Assembly: GCA_034770075.1 (NCBI GenBank)
Contig: CM068383.1
Coordinates: 5,933,415 to 5,997,414 of the forward strand
Reading direction: 5' to 3'
Source: Aralia elata
Lineage: Eukaryota; Streptophyta; Magnoliopsida; Apiales; Araliaceae
Length of the DNA stretch: 64,000 nt
Numbering within the stretch: the stretch's first letter is position 1; each line of letters starts with the position of its first letter. The position numbers and the translations under genes were made by a program. Of the stretch, positions 34,617 through 48,359 are shown piece after piece. The notes beneath the pieces were generated by a model. That model worked only from the letters and a program-made list of their open reading frames with translations, did no database searches and was not told the origin of the DNA.

Positions 34617-34992
34617 GTTTTCACTAGGGGTTGGAATGAGTTTGTGCGGGAAAATAAACTCAACTGGAAGGATAGAGTTATTTTCTCTAAGTGCGAGTTA
34701 ATTACACATCGATGCATCAAATACGGTTTGCAAGTTTTGTATGATTGATTTAGCTTATAATTACAACAAAAAAGTTGAGGAAATCTGTGTTGATGTGGGA
34801 GAAAATGTAGTTTTTGGCGCAGAAGAATTTGAATTTGAGGAAGGGGTGCAGAATCCTGAATATGTACTGAATGGTGATGACATTGAGGGTGAAGAGAAGA
34901 ATAACTTGGCAGACAAGGACTTGGTGGAATTTGAATCAGCTGATGCACAGAAGAATAAAGGTTTAAAGCTTTTTGGCGTTCAAATTATTTGA
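34617..34992 (+). pseudogene. B3-domain transcription factor remnant, copy 2
   Basis: Here the B3 part reads continuously VFTRGWNEFVRENKLNWKDR and on to a stop at 34746-34748. The acidic LFGV-ending frame overlaps it at 34741-34992 in the next frame and has one extra codon (EGEEKN) relative to copies 1 and 3. Confidence 0.6.
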
Positions 34993-36102
34993 GAGGGTGT
35001 GCCTTTATTCTTTTCTTTTTTTTAACCGGTACGGTAGCTTAGCAGCAGCATTGCTAATTTAAAGTTTGAATATGCATCAGATAACTGTTCCCCGTTTCAT
35101 TTCTGACTTTGGGGTTTATCTTAGGTAATACATTTCTTATCCTTTTTAGCGACATTTATCTGAATTCTCAAGAATAAGTTGGAAAGGTTTTCCCATTAGT
35201 GGGAAAGGTATTTGTGCTTAGTTTCTGTTCTTAAATATGGAATTTGCTAGTTTGCTGGATAGATGCACTTTTGTTCTGGGTGGACATCGAATAAAGGGCT
35301 AAATACACTTCTGTTATATAAAGTATTACTAAATTTATAATTTGGCCCCCAAAATAATTGAGCTTACAATTGCTACAATAAATTACCTAATTACATACAA
35401 TGTCCACTCCAAAATTTTTTTCCGACGGAAATTGACCGAAATACTCCATGCATTTTCCAGCAACTCATTTGATTTTCTACGGTTTTGACCGTATTCATAT
35501 ATAGTTTGACTTCATTTAACAATAAAAATATTAAGTTTAAAGAATTATTTTTATAATAACTAATTTAAAGACTTAATAATGTAAAAAAAAAAAGAACTAA
35601 AAAAAATTACCACACAACCGCCGCCCCTTATTACCACCACTGTCCGCCATTGTTGCACCACCACTACCACCAACATCACCAACACCATTACCAACTCCTC
35701 CATCTTCATCATCAATCAAATACCCCTTCTTTCCTAAACTCCAATCTTATCTCGAACTTTAAAATCAGAACACAATCTTCAAAATTTTCACCTTCAAATA
35801 GATAGACCTGAGCACAAAATTGAAAGTAAAGTGAGTATCAACAAAAAATAAATAAATTTGAACTCACCTTTTTCATCTTCTCTCGTTGTGAAAATTGAAC
35901 CCAGATTTGGATATTTTCTTCTTTCGTGTGTGAAAATTTTGGATGGTGGTAAGAATTGAAAGGGATTCCATAAAAGGTGAAGAAGAAAATTAGGGCTCAT
36001 AAGGAGAAGGATAAAGATGAAGATGAAGAAGAAGATTTCTAAAACTTTTACCCCTTAGTTCGATAGGCGCTGTTCTAGATTAAGAATAGGATTTGATGAC
36101 TG

Positions 36103-36277
36103 CCATGATTGAATCGAAGCAATGCAAATCTTTCTGTCACTGCAAATGAGTCCTCTAATGAATTCCTCCATAAGTACAAAATCGATTTTGTGGCTCATGA
36201 TTCTCTCCCTTACGATATTCTAATGGAGCTGCAAATTATGTTTTACGATTTTTGTCAAATCAATCAGTAAAATTTAG
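36103..36277 (+). pseudogene. CCT: Captured CCT fragment, copy 2
   Basis: Same KYKIDFVAHDSLPY block as copy 1. Three homopolymer +1 changes (GTTTTACG, ATTTTTG, TAAAATTT) lie after LPY. Confidence 0.75.
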
Positions 36278-36790
36278 TATATGATTTTGGATTATAATCA
36301 GTATGTGATTTTGAATTTGGATATGCTGTATTCGAGAAGGAGCTTGGAGTTAGCTATGTGAAGGAGTAGAGCTTGGAGTTACTGTGGAAAAATTAGGAAG
36401 CAAATGATTTAACTATATGGGATATTAATTAGTACTACTTTTTATTTTTTTTAATTTAATTTTTTTGTTAAACATTATTTGGTATAATTTTTAATTTTAT
36501 ATTTTTAAAGTCAACATGATTTGAGGTGAATTATATTTAGAAGTATTTTTAATTTAGGGTTAATTATATTTAGAAGTATTTTAATTTGAGGTTAATTATA
36601 TTTAGAAGTATTTTAATTTTTTAATGCAGTCAAACCGTATCTGAATACGGTCAAACCGTATAAAACTAATCGGGTTGCCAACTTGGTCAGATATTTTGTC
36701 CAATTTCCATCGAAAAATGATTTTAGGGTAGACATTGTATGCAATTAGGTAGTTTATGTAGCAATTTGTAAGCCCAATTACCTTAGGGGC

Positions 36791-38624
36791 GGGTTAAATG
36801 CTTTTTTGGTCACTGTATTTTAGGTCAACTTACAAATGGATAACTGAACTTTTTTTTTTCTAACAGTCAACTCATTGTACTTTACTTTTCTAACAAACCA
36901 TTAGAAAAACTGTCTTGACTGTTAAGTTTTTTAACAGCAAATTGACATGGCAATGTCATGTAAGCACATAATCCTAGCTGTAAGCTTTTTTTAACACGTC
37001 AGCTTTAACCCGCCCAATAAGACCCACCCACCCATAAATACCCAATCCATAACCCACAATCTAACTAAAACCCCACCCTCTCTTCTTCATCAGTCGGTTG
37101 AGACTCAATTCAACAGAGAAAAATCCATCTACCAAAACAATAGAAAGTGATTGAAATTGCAACAACCATGGCAGCACGCAACTATATATCTCTATAATCT
37201 CCTCTTCTTTTTCTTCTTTTTTTCGAGCGAAATCGTTGTTAGTGGCTTTTATTATGATTGTCAAAATCAAACATAAGGGTTTTTAGCAATAATCAATCTA
37301 CCCAAACTTGACAAACAAGGAGTATTTTAATTTCTTCCCCAAGTTGAAGCCCAATTTCTCATAAGCATGCAAGGAAAATGACATGATCAAATGCCAAAAA
37401 CTGCTCTGTTAGATAGAACTCTAAAACTACACCAAAAAAATGAAAAGAAGAAGAAGATGAAGAAAAAGAGGAAGAGTACCTCAAATCGGGCAACGATTTT
37501 TTCAATTTCAAGAGAACTTTTTCTATTTCGATCTTGTTTGTTAGGTATTCTAGTGATTTATAGGTTGACTATCCCTTCTTGGTTATCGATTGCTAGTGTT
37601 TTTAGTATTTGGGTTTCTTGCACTAAATTGAATGAGGAAGATGATGAATAGTGATGATGGTGCTAGGTTAGAGAGAGAAAGAGATAGAAAAATCTTCTTG
37701 TTATAATCTGTATTGACCAATTTATAGTTGATCTGCTACTTTATTATTGGTTGTGATTTTTAATTCATCACTCGTGTTGGTGGCAGTAGCGTGGTACGTA
37801 GCGACGGTGGAAGGGTGGTAACGGCGGTGGTAGTGGAAGAGAAGAATATTGAAGGTCAAGATGAGTTTGTTTAATTTGTTTAAGTATAATATATTAATAA
37901 ATTATTAATAAATACCATAATATTTGCTTTCAATAATTAATAAATTCTTTGCCTAACATATATAAACATTTATGTAAATAAAAATTTATTTTGAAAAGAT
38001 TTTTAATTTTAAAATATTTTTTAATTTTATAATTTTTATAATTTCCTTAATTATATTCGTTATTAATTATATAAAAAAATCATTTGCTATTAATTACAAA
38101 AATAACTAAGTAAACTCTTTTTATTTTTTAATTTCTTCCATGTATTTTTTGCTAAATTTTCTGATTTTATTATAATTTTCTTTCATTTTCCCCTAAATTT
38201 ATTTCATATTCCCCTTAATTTTAATTAGCATATTTTTAGTTTTTATGTTTTATAAATGGCTTAATTATAAATAAAAATTCATTTGATATTAATTACAAAA
38301 ATAATTAAATATATATTTCATTTATTTTCTTGTGTTTTTGGCTAATTTTTTAAATTTATATTATACTTTAAAATATTTTTTCATTTTCTTCATAAACTTT
38401 TTTCTCTAGATCCACGTAATCACGGCCACATCGAATTATCATTGCCACATCAGTTTTTTTTACAACTCAGCAGCTTATGTATCTATTTCCGTTTTTTTTT
38501 GTACTTTACTTTTCTAACGGTTTGTTAGAAAAGTAAAGTACAGTGAGTTGGCTGTAAAAAAAAAGTTCAGTTATCTATTTGTAAGTTGACCTAAAGTACA
38601 GTGACGAAAAAAATATTTAACCCT
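36791..38624. mobile_element. Nested Mutator-like element, copy 2
   Basis: Target duplication best seen here: CTTAGGGGC (36782-36790) and CTTAGGGGT (38625-38633). The right arm carries the copy-specific palindrome at 38501-38541. Confidence 0.82.
38501..38541. repeat. Perfect 18-bp palindrome unique to copy 2
   Basis: GTACTTTACTTTTCTAAC, a 5-base loop, then GTTAGAAAAGTAAAGTAC. In copy 1 the left arm is instead GTCGAAGGACTTAATGG before TTTTTCTAAC, so only about 9 bp pair. Confidence 0.9.
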
Positions 38625-38890
38625 CTTAGGGGTCGAATTATAAATTTGGTAATACTTGATGCAACAGATGTGCATTTAACCCTTGAATAAAATTGGGTAT
38701 CAGGGAGAAACATCAAATACCTTGCAGTATGATTCTAGAAACTACCATGTTTTTTCATATGTTATGATGTAGGACCGGAGTTGTTATATCATAGCGAACA
38801 ACATATTTGGAGGAAGACTTGAAAATATAATAAAGTTGAGTTGATAAAAGAAGGTTTAAGGGAGATATCTTAAAAGAAACCTAAGTTGTA

Positions 38891-39179
38891 CTCCCTTCGT
38901 TTTAAATTATAAGATTATTATTGATTTTTGAAAGTCAATCTAAAAATAAATTTCAAACTCAAAAATGAAGATGACATCCATTAAAAATTACAGAAACAAT
39001 AAAGTTTTATGATGAGTAATACTTTTTTGATACTAGTTTACAATATTTATTATTGTATTTAATTAAAGTATTAAAGGCAATTTATGGTCCAATTCTATGT
39101 TTAAAATTAGTGTCTTAAATTGATTTTAAAAAAGTCACAAAAAATAATAAATCTTAATAATATCAAACGGAACTGAGAA
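38891..39179. mobile_element. Stowaway-type MITE, copy 2 (noisy)
   Basis: Begins CTCCCTTCGTTTTAAATTAT as in copy 1 but is about 28 bp longer because of scattered inserted bases. Confidence 0.6.
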
Positions 39180-40985
39180 TATTATATTTTAGTTTTATGT
39201 AATGAAATTTATCTAGACTTTTCAAAAAAATTTACTGAAAGGAGAAAAAAGAGGCCGCTCAAAAGTGAAGATATTAGAGAATGTATTTTTTTTTCTTTCT
39301 AATTCAACCCATTATTTATAACCCATGTAAGAGATAGGTTTATAATGTTTCCGAATGTTTGAGATGTACTTTTGTTTATTTATTTATTTATGAAAATTTA
39401 CATACTTCTCATATTTTTATATTATATTGCATCCTTATTGTTGGATTATACAAATTCTTTAGATAAAGATAACTTTCAATCTTATGAGACATGGGTTATT
39501 TGTATGTGCACAAACATACAAGAAAATAGTAGTTTAAGTACATACCATTGAAATTATTGGATAAAAATGTTTATTTAGATGTTTTTACAGTATATTTGTT
39601 CACTATTTAAGTACATGAGAAATAATTTTGATATGATGGTCATTTGCAAATTGCCACTGGCTGGGTTCGGACTTGGGGACAAAGTGCCAACTCGTTTTAC
39701 ATTTCCATATAAGGTTGTGACAATAAAAATTAAGCATCTTTAATTTTATTATAAAGGCAAGTTTGAACTTATCAATTTCTGCAGGGTGCTTCGTTAACTT
39801 CAGTTCATTTTTATTTCCTACCCAAACTTTTGTTTGTGAGCTACATGCTGTTTAGTTAAGAATAGTATAAATAACTTCGGCAAATTATATGGAGAGCGAT
39901 GACTTATTATAATGAAGGTTGACTTTAGAGAGCTACTGGGGGGGGGGGGACTCTTCTATATATGTATATATATATATATATATATAGTATATATCTATAT
40001 ATAAATGGTGGTGGCATGATTGTTGGGACGATCGCAGTGCCAATCAAAATTGATCAACATCGTTCTAGCCTTTATTAGTCTATACTACTGGCATCAAGTG
40101 GAAAATTAATTAATTATCCTATGCTTAATGAAATTTTAATTCTATATTATTTTGTTTGGGAGGGGGACGGGAACACTCAATGTAGCTGAATTAAGTTATT
40201 GCTTTCATTGCCCCTGGAAGTAGTTGTAAGGAGTTACAGTGAGTTTGGGGTAAATTTGTATATTTGGGAAGGAGGATAAGAGGGCGAGTAAAATTAAGTT
40301 AGTACGGGTTTTTTTATAATAATAATGGAGTATAATAATAATTATATAATGTAATAAATAATTACATTTAAAATTTTCTTTTCCCCCCCTAAAAGATATA
40401 GAGTCTACAAACACGCTAGAAATAATGGACGCTATCTAGGAGTAATTTGTTAGAAATAAAGTAATGGGAATTTGGAAAGTTTAGAAAATGGAAAAAGGCA
40501 ACGATAATTTGGAAAGGGTGCAACCAAAGCAAATGGTAAGACACACAAGGATATCTAAAAGACTATAAGTCTTTTCATTAGCAAACCTTACTTTGTGCAT
40601 ATATATATCATATTAATAGTTAATAAAGGTTGTAGTTAAGTAGTGAGTAGAGCAATTCTCACCTGAAAGTGTAAAAACTCGCACCCGAGTGGTTTGAGAG
40701 ATATTCAATATTGAAATTATGGATGGACCCACTTAAAATACAAACATGTATTACTCAATATACATTTTTGTTAATATAACTATTTTTGTTTTATCTATCA
40801 TGCCGGAGTGGTTTGAATGAAGATTATCAAAATGAATTGTGGGATGACCACTTGAGAATATACAAGAGTTTATAAAATGTATAACATTTTTGTTGGATAT
40901 ACATTTTGTTTTATCTTCATTTCACCAGACACGTTATTCTAACACGAAACTCTAACCAACTGAGCTGGGCATGATATTAACAGGT
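38930..40985. other. Low-quality sequence block in copy 2 (first)
   Basis: Compared with 12640-14410 of copy 1, nearly every line gains or changes a base. Quality improves abruptly at about 41030 and stays good to about 42000. It covers the MITE end, the TA run (about 39957-40003) and the start of the Copia remnant. Frames read here are unreliable. Confidence 0.85.
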
Positions 40986-43900
40986 AAGAAGAAGAGAAAA
41001 TTTCAAAAGCAAATGAATCATACGCACAATCATATATGTGTTATTGTTATATGCTATGCCAGATAAGTTCTTTTACCCTACTTAAAGTTTCTAAGTACTC
41101 ATGTAACCTCATGCTTTCTATCTCGTATTGTCTGAAAAATTTACGACCTATTATGAATATGTATAATATGTGAATAACTATGTAATATATTGATGTGAAC
41201 TAGCTGTCCTTTAAATCTTAGTTGTATCTCAGTAAGTCTATGAGAGTTATAAGGCCCAAAGCACATGTATGATTGAAATGATATTTATGAATTTTCTAGT
41301 GACATATATCTACTTGGCAAACTAAATGTGTTATTACTGAGATTCATCGCTGAATGATAAAGGAAATAGTTTTTGAAACTTCCATACACATGTGGCCTCA
41401 CCTAATTGGCCATCCACATTCTTATATCTCGCGATGGTAATGGTGGATGTAAACAACATGCATCTGTGTTAATTGTTATCCTGGGCACACACGAAGGTCT
41501 TGGGGCACATAAATCAAGTGTGGAATGAAATTTCATTTAACCATTATAATATTTTTTTAAGTGAATTACTAAGAGTATAAAGCAATAGTGCAACTAGGTA
41601 GCAGTTTGTTTGATTATGGTACATGTTTTTGGTTACTTATATGCTAAATGTTTAACCATTTCATGACTTCCTTGCTTAGTTGCGGTATATTTTCTATAAT
41701 TGGTGGAACAGTCCTTTATTTTGGGATTGTGATGCAACATATTCTCCCTGCATATCACAGCTTGTTGATGTTCCCTGTAATAAATTCATGTCTCTAGATA
41801 GAAACTTGAAATAGTTTAGGTCATGATAAAAAAAAAAAAATTTCAAAATTAGATAATACAATATAATATGATGAACAAAAGGGTGTATTTGTTAAATTAA
41901 ATTTAACATCTGTAACTCTCTTAATTCTATTGTCCTATATAGTTGTCCCAAAAATTGGATGGAATATGATAGAACTCTCCTAATTTTGTTTATGTTTTAG
42001 CCGTTATCTGTTTTCACGTCTCTGCTCACCATAATAGAAGTCAGAAAACAGAAAACAAAAAACAAAGTTATATTTTCCCACCTTGTCAAGAAATATTTTT
42101 CCTCACTTAACATTAGGAGAAACCCAATGTCCAATATCAATATCTAGTAGTATAAAAATTAAGATTGAGGGTTCTCAGAAGAGCCAATATTTTGAACTCT
42201 AAGTAGAGGAACAAAATTTATAATAGGATGGAATGCTTTATATCTCTACAAAGTCTCTAAATAAATCGATTTAAAGTTTTAAAAAGATTAAACGTCCTGA
42301 AATCGATGATCGATCATATTGAGACAATGAAATGAAAGAGATATTTGGAATATCCTCCTAACCTTACATCCAATGTATTCCTCGGGTAAGACATTATTTA
42401 ATGTCATGGGTGACTCTTGATGCTGAGGGATTGCTTCTAGAGGCAAAGAACATTGGCGATTACAATTAATGTTGACACTCATGCACTCCCTGCAGTTAGG
42501 ATTCATGCGAAAAGCCAATGAGTTTTAAGTTTGCCATCAGACTCTCCATGAAGAAAAAAAAACTCACTGCTGAAGACAAGGTGGAGAGAAGAACATTTAT
42601 TACAATTTCTGCATAGACCTCGAGTATTACTCCCTTGCTAGCAAGCGAATATCGAGATCGTAAGTGTATCAAAAATATTATCTAATATTCGTGAATATCA
42701 TGGTCTTCTAAGTGGCCTGCAACCAAAATAATGAGCTTTTACTGAAAAAAAACAAATCCACCAATATCGGGCCCTCGACACAGGTTCTATCTCACATTCC
42801 CTAAAGCGAAATGAACATGGAATATCCTCTTTTGAAAAACTTAAAGAAAATGTATGGTCGTGGTCGTAGGTGTGGAATAGAAGGTCATTGGTCACGGTAC
42901 TATTTGGTTTTCGGTACTGCCGTAAACTATTTGGTAGATTTGTACCATAGCTTTGCATTTAAAAAAAAAAATGAGAAAAGGGGAATTGAAACAAACTTTG
43001 TTAATCATAATGATCTTGAAGATGCCATGATATGACTCATTAATGAACTCTTGAAAGATCACCATGACTGATTTCATTAAATGATCATAGAATATTCTCA
43101 TGAATCTATCCTTAGACTTAAAGTATTTTCCCAAATGGAAATGGACCGTATCTCAAGTAATTTATTGGTTTCTCTTTCATTTAAGTTATTATGACTTATA
43201 ATATCGCCCTTTTGGTTGTGATAGGGGTGTTCATTTATATTGCATGATACTAATAAGTTTTGAATTTCTGCTTTCTACAATATATGGAATATGTATGGAG
43301 GATCCTACTGATAATTAGAGGCTCTGGAAGGACAAGAGCATTTATCAGTATTTTGGATATGATTTATGTTAAAATTATGCACTCAATAGACCAATGGTCA
43401 AGTAACCAGATACAGGTTCATTGAATCTTAATTAAAAGGCTCTGGCAAGAGCGATTATTCAGCAAAACTTAATCAAGGCTCTGGAAAGAGCGATTATCAT
43501 TGAAGAACTCTGAAAGGGTATGATGTTAATAATGTTGATCACAAATGATGCAGACAAACCTTTGTATTAATGATGCGTTGTATGTCTACTGAGTCAAGCA
43601 GAAATTTACTTTAGCTTAAAAAAGGGGATATCCGTTTAATAATGGTTGTGCAAGTGGTTGAGAAACTAATAATGAAAGCATGTGGAACGAAATTTTTACT
43701 TATATAATTACTTCAATAGTATGGGTCCAGAAGCTCATCCTGGAAACACTGTCTAGGTTCTCTTCTGGAGTCGATAAATTAATACTGCAATGAGAAACTA
43801 ATTGAAACAAATGTTGTACAATACAATAGAAGTGTTTGGTCAGAATCCAAAGTTTTTTAAGCGTTGGCATGGATTCGTTAGTGGTCATCCAGGGATTCAA

Positions 43901-44020
43901 TTATGATGCGGGAAGGTTATTGAAAGAAACTCCCATAAACATCACTTAAAGAACCAGAAGATTCTTTTTACCTACTGAATAGCCATTGTAGTTGCATGTT
44001 TCTTAAACTCTTCCCATTAT
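40684..44020 (+). mobile_element. Degenerate Copia retrotransposon, copy 2 (mostly noisy)
   Basis: The 103-bp LTR-edge duplication (about 40684-40925), the clean leader (41030-42000), gag (about 42320-43140, recognisable as GRRCGIEGHWSRY, IETNFVNHNDLED) and pre-integrase remnants (43540-43980) follow the order in copy 1. Numerous indels break every frame, so no separate coding calls are justified. Confidence 0.7.
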
Positions 44021-44863
44021 TAGGGGGAGGAAAAGTCGTTGCCTGAAAGGCACGTACGTGTTGCGGTGTTGCAGCACGAAATTGGGATTTTGTAACCCCT
44101 TGACAGCTGGGCTAGAATTGGGTTTTTATAGAAAGGAGTCGATCCAGCGCCAACTTTTGAAAACGAATAAATGCAGGTGCTGATTGAGTTTTAAAATTGG
44201 GTAGAAGCGAAACCCACAATAATTGAGGGACAGAAGGTAAACTTGAAATCTGGTGATCCCTGAGTTCGCAAAAGGGCTTAGTTGGAATCTGGAGGATGAG
44301 GACTAATCATCGAATGGATGAAGAACAAAAAACCAGAGAAGGATTGGAGGAATTTGTAAGAAGATGCTCCGAACAAAAAAAAACAAGGGGAAGAGAGAAA
44401 TTTTTGAAGTTGTATCAAGAGAAGCGGCTGCTAGAGAGTGAATAGAACCAAATACATTGTGAAGACAAAACCTCGACACTCACAGGTCGGAGAGATACGC
44501 TAGGAAGCAGCGATGGGGCGAACGAAGAATGGCCGGATATATGAAGAACCACCACCTTCAAGAACGAAAATGGCGTGAGCGAAATGGGAAAACGAAGTGA
44601 TCAAAGAAGTACTGGGAGACTACCGTGTGGAAAGAAGATGGAAAGTTTGAGAAATGTGGGAAGGTGGAAGCAGGGAGCCGCGAAAGAGAGGAAGATTGAG
44701 GTTGACGATCCTGAATTAGTGTTTGAGGAATAGCAGGAAGATTGATGCAAGATAGATGAAAAATGGGCGCGGAAGGGGTAAGGAGGGAGCTGAATAATGG
44801 AAGGGGAGATTGGTGTAGAGAAGGTGATGAATTGGGCTTAAGAAAGCAGCCTGCCATCTTCAT
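44020..44863 (-). pseudogene. FG-nucleoporin-like fragment, copy 2 (noisy)
   Basis: Starts MKMAGCFLKPNSSPS at 44863; frames break repeatedly. Homology to 17196-17888 is plain at the DNA level. Nothing can be concluded about function from this copy. Confidence 0.45.
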
Positions 44864-47079
44864 GCGGCGGGTGTTGATTGAAATTTAGGGGAATTAATTA
44901 TGGCTGGGGCAAATGGGGCATTTATATACTGAATTAGGAGGTTGTCAGAGGGTTTTAGTTTTAACTTCGAGAGTTTTCTGGCGGTTGGGACTTGGAGGAT
45001 TGGAAGCAAGGGTCGGGATTATTCACACCATTCGGACTGACTTACATGTGAACTATTCGAGGTCTTTTGGAGCACTCCTTCTATTTCAAAAAATTAACGA
45101 TAGTAATTTTATTTTTAAAATCAAACCAAAGGTATTATGAAAATTCAAATTAATATGAATTTATTATAATTTATTCGTCAGTTCCTTTTCTCATTATAAT
45201 AATACTCAATTTTAGAAGAATTTTTTTTCTCCCCATAATATAAAGACGGTTTAATATATATATTTAGAAGGAAAAAACACTAATGATTTTTTTACTGGGC
45301 TTCTTAAAAAGTGGAGTAATTGAGAGCGAGAGCGCGGAGGAGGAGGCATTAATTTATCTGAATGTCTGGGGTAGTGTAATGAGAAATTTGTTAATGCACA
45401 ATTAATTACCAATAACATTAAAAATTAGATGGAATTCTTTTTTACATATGTTGTGATTATGTCTAAAACGTCATACATAGATGAAAATGATGGTGATAAT
45501 AATAATCCCAAAAAATATTAATCACCAAAATTTTTATTATTTCTAAAATGTTATATAAGATATATAACCCCCCATGATTCCAATATATGAAGTTTCAAAT
45601 ATATGGGGAGGATCGTTGTTTGAATTTCAAAAGTCAACTATGTATGTCTACATTTTAGATACGTGATGAGAGTAGAGAGTACTTTTTAGTACTATGGTTT
45701 GTATTGATGTTTATGGTTAGTCACAAAAATTTTAAACCCGAATTTAGAGAGATAGATAGATCTTGACAGGAGAGATTTATAGTTCCTCTGTTTTTAGTGC
45801 CTGGCCTTATTGATCGGGTTTATATGACACAATTTTTAATTGGTTTTTATAACTAGGACTTGACAATATAGAGCCCGAAAATTCATTAGGATAAGTTTGT
45901 ATTATAAATGTTATAATATAAGTATATATATACTTTTTAGATAATCTACACTCCCACCCACTTATTAACAAATTACTCGATATGAACCTTGATTTCTCAT
46001 GATGATTTCAATTTATTTCACTCACCTTTTATTAATAAAGGTTAGCTCATTTATCCATTTCATATGCCACTTTAGGTGAGCCTCAGGACGAAGATGAGAA
46101 CGTCGAGAAATAAGGGGAATTTGTACTATTGTCGGGCTGAGGGTCAGAAAAAGAGAGGACCCTATACCCTCTTGCGTTTGTCCATTGTTTTTGTAATAGA
46201 TTACACATTAGAGAACGCTTTTTATTAGATGATTTTTCTAAAAACTAATACTCTAAAAAAATCTTACATACTCAGTTTTTAAAATGAGATGAATATTAAG
46301 TCAATTTGATAACGCTTGTTTGACATTAATTTTAAAATATGCAAAAGTCTCAAAAAAAATAAAGGTAAAGAATAAGATATTCAATTTTTTTAAAAAATAA
46401 AAATAATAAATCACGCAATATATAATGGAAGTATATGTCTGAATTGGTACAACCAAATTTCTTTTCCATGTATATTAAAAAAATAAACAAAATAATAGTT
46501 AGTTAGGAGTTTTTTGCCCACCTCCCACGAATCATAAATAACTCGGGAGTAACTATATCATTCGGGAAAACAATAGTTCTAATGTAATTTATTTCATAAT
46601 AGTACGTAAAAATCCACAACTTTTCAAGGGGTGATTAAGCATATCATAACAGTATCTCTTCAATAAATGAAATTCTTACTCTTTAAATTTTATATTAATT
46701 ATTGTATGAAACTGTAAATTTTTTTTTTGCTTTGTTTAGGCTTACACAAAATTTTAATATCTCTATTTTTTGACTAATTTTAATTACCCTTAACATTTAA
46801 AAGGGAGGACAGTTATTCTTGCGCCTAGTCATGAGAGAAGACTTGTCCTGGATGATATTGATAACCTACAATATTTCATATCCCATTCTAGTTTAGTTTC
46901 TCACATAAAATTTCATATTCCAAAAACCCCTAATTTAGGGGCTAGGAGGTGTGAAAGCTGTAAGTTTCTTCCACTGATGTGGTTACATTTCCCGCCCAGT
47001 CTATATACAAATCGTTTTTGAGCGATTTTAATCATTCTCCAATTTTCGAAAATTAAAAGATAATTAGATTTGTTGTTAG

Positions 47080-47360
47080 TGTAATAAAATTCTTTTTATT
47101 TCACGTTTGTTCTATACACTCTCCGGTAATTCGGCAATCTTTAGACTCCGACTTTAAATCGGGTAGGAATCCGAGTTTAAGGTGTAGGACCTTCACAAGG
47201 GGAGGGTGGGGGAGCTCTTCCTACATATCGTTTTTCTCCATTCACAAGACTCAAACTCAGTGATACATTCCCATCAAGCCCAACAAATCGTTAGTTAAGC
47301 CTTCCATGAGCCCATCAAATCGTTGATGTTGTAATTGCAGTAGTAAAAATTCTAACATGT
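47080..47360 (-). mobile_element. SINE region, copy 2 (divergent)
   Basis: Corresponds to the SINE at 19742-19938 but reads ACTCCGACTTTAAATCGGG and AATCCGAGTTTAAGG in place of the copy 1 sequence, closer to a canonical SolS 3' half. The right part differs too (GCCCAACAAATCGTTAG and GAGCCCATCAAATCGTTG repeats). This exceeds simple read noise. Confidence 0.5.
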
Positions 47361-47733
47361 ACATCCTCCATGTTGATTAAATTAGTTACATTAGGTTGAC
47401 CACCATAATCCGCTCAATATCCTTTATATAATCCAACTTACTTACAAACTTGGCTTAGATTATTCAATCCATTTACACAGTAAATTTATATAAAACACAA
47501 ATACTTATGGCCGCTCAGATACTGGCCCACACTTGCCCATTTATCGTGATAGTTTAGTTTTTGTACTCATCAAAAGTATTTCACATTATTAAATTGAGTA
47601 CTATTTGGTTAAACTGGCAAAAAAAGAATCAATTTTGTTACCTTATTATAAAATACTGAAGTGAAAAAACAAATTACAATTTTGATTGCAAAAAAATAGG
47701 TTATAGAACATGTGTTAGTAAAATTTACTTGTA

Positions 47734-47833
47734 NNNNNNNNNNNNNNNNNNNNNNNNNNNNNNNNNNNNNNNNNNNNNNNNNNNNNNNNNNNNNNNNNNN
47801 NNNNNNNNNNNNNNNNNNNNNNNNNNNNNNNNN
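47734..47833. other. Assembly gap, 100 N
   Basis: The flanks AAATTTACTTGTA and AGTAAAAAGAT match copy 1 at 20248-20260 and 20840-20850, so about 579 bp are missing, not 100. The lost part holds the (CT)n(CA)n microsatellite and most of a Stowaway-type MITE. Open frames crossing the N run are meaningless. Confidence 0.95.
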
Positions 47834-48359
47834 AGTAAAAAGATTTGTTTTAAAAATAGTCAATTTAACTTTAAAAAGTCCTAAAAATGCAATTAATTTG
47901 GGACGGAGGGAATATGAAGTAACTAACATGCAGAAATTTGACAGGAAACATGGAAAGTTTGGGATTATCCAAGAGTAGTACAACTCAAAAAAACTAAACA
48001 AGTTACCGTTACTTGAAATCAATAGGAATGCCTTTCATTGATGGAAATACAATTATACAAATTTAGTTATCACTTTTAAATGCATTAAAAAACACTGTTA
48101 CTACCACTAGTTACGCGCCTCTCATATATTGGTATCATCATTTCTCAATAGTATTTGTAAGTCACACTGTCCCATCAAAGAGCTTAATCACAAAGCCTTC
48201 TAACAATGTGTGTTGCATTTTTCCCATGAGTCATCGCCAAATCTTACGATACTAAATTTCAAAAAGCCACCTTGGGTGGCCTTCTAAACAGTAAACTACA
48301 AGTACTAATTTATATTAAGAAATTACACACAAGTGCTACAAGTACTAATTACAATATTA

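Larger units (their letters stand above)
35296..38682. mobile_element. Pack-type Mutator-like element, copy 2
   Basis: Ends GGGCTAAATACAC and TGCATTTAACCC, with flanks TCGAATAAA (35287-35295) and TTGAATAAA (38683-38691). Confidence 0.85.

Noticed and set aside
47609..48022. Frames of 137 and 88 codons crossing the N gap
   Set aside because: They run through unknown bases and low-quality sequence.
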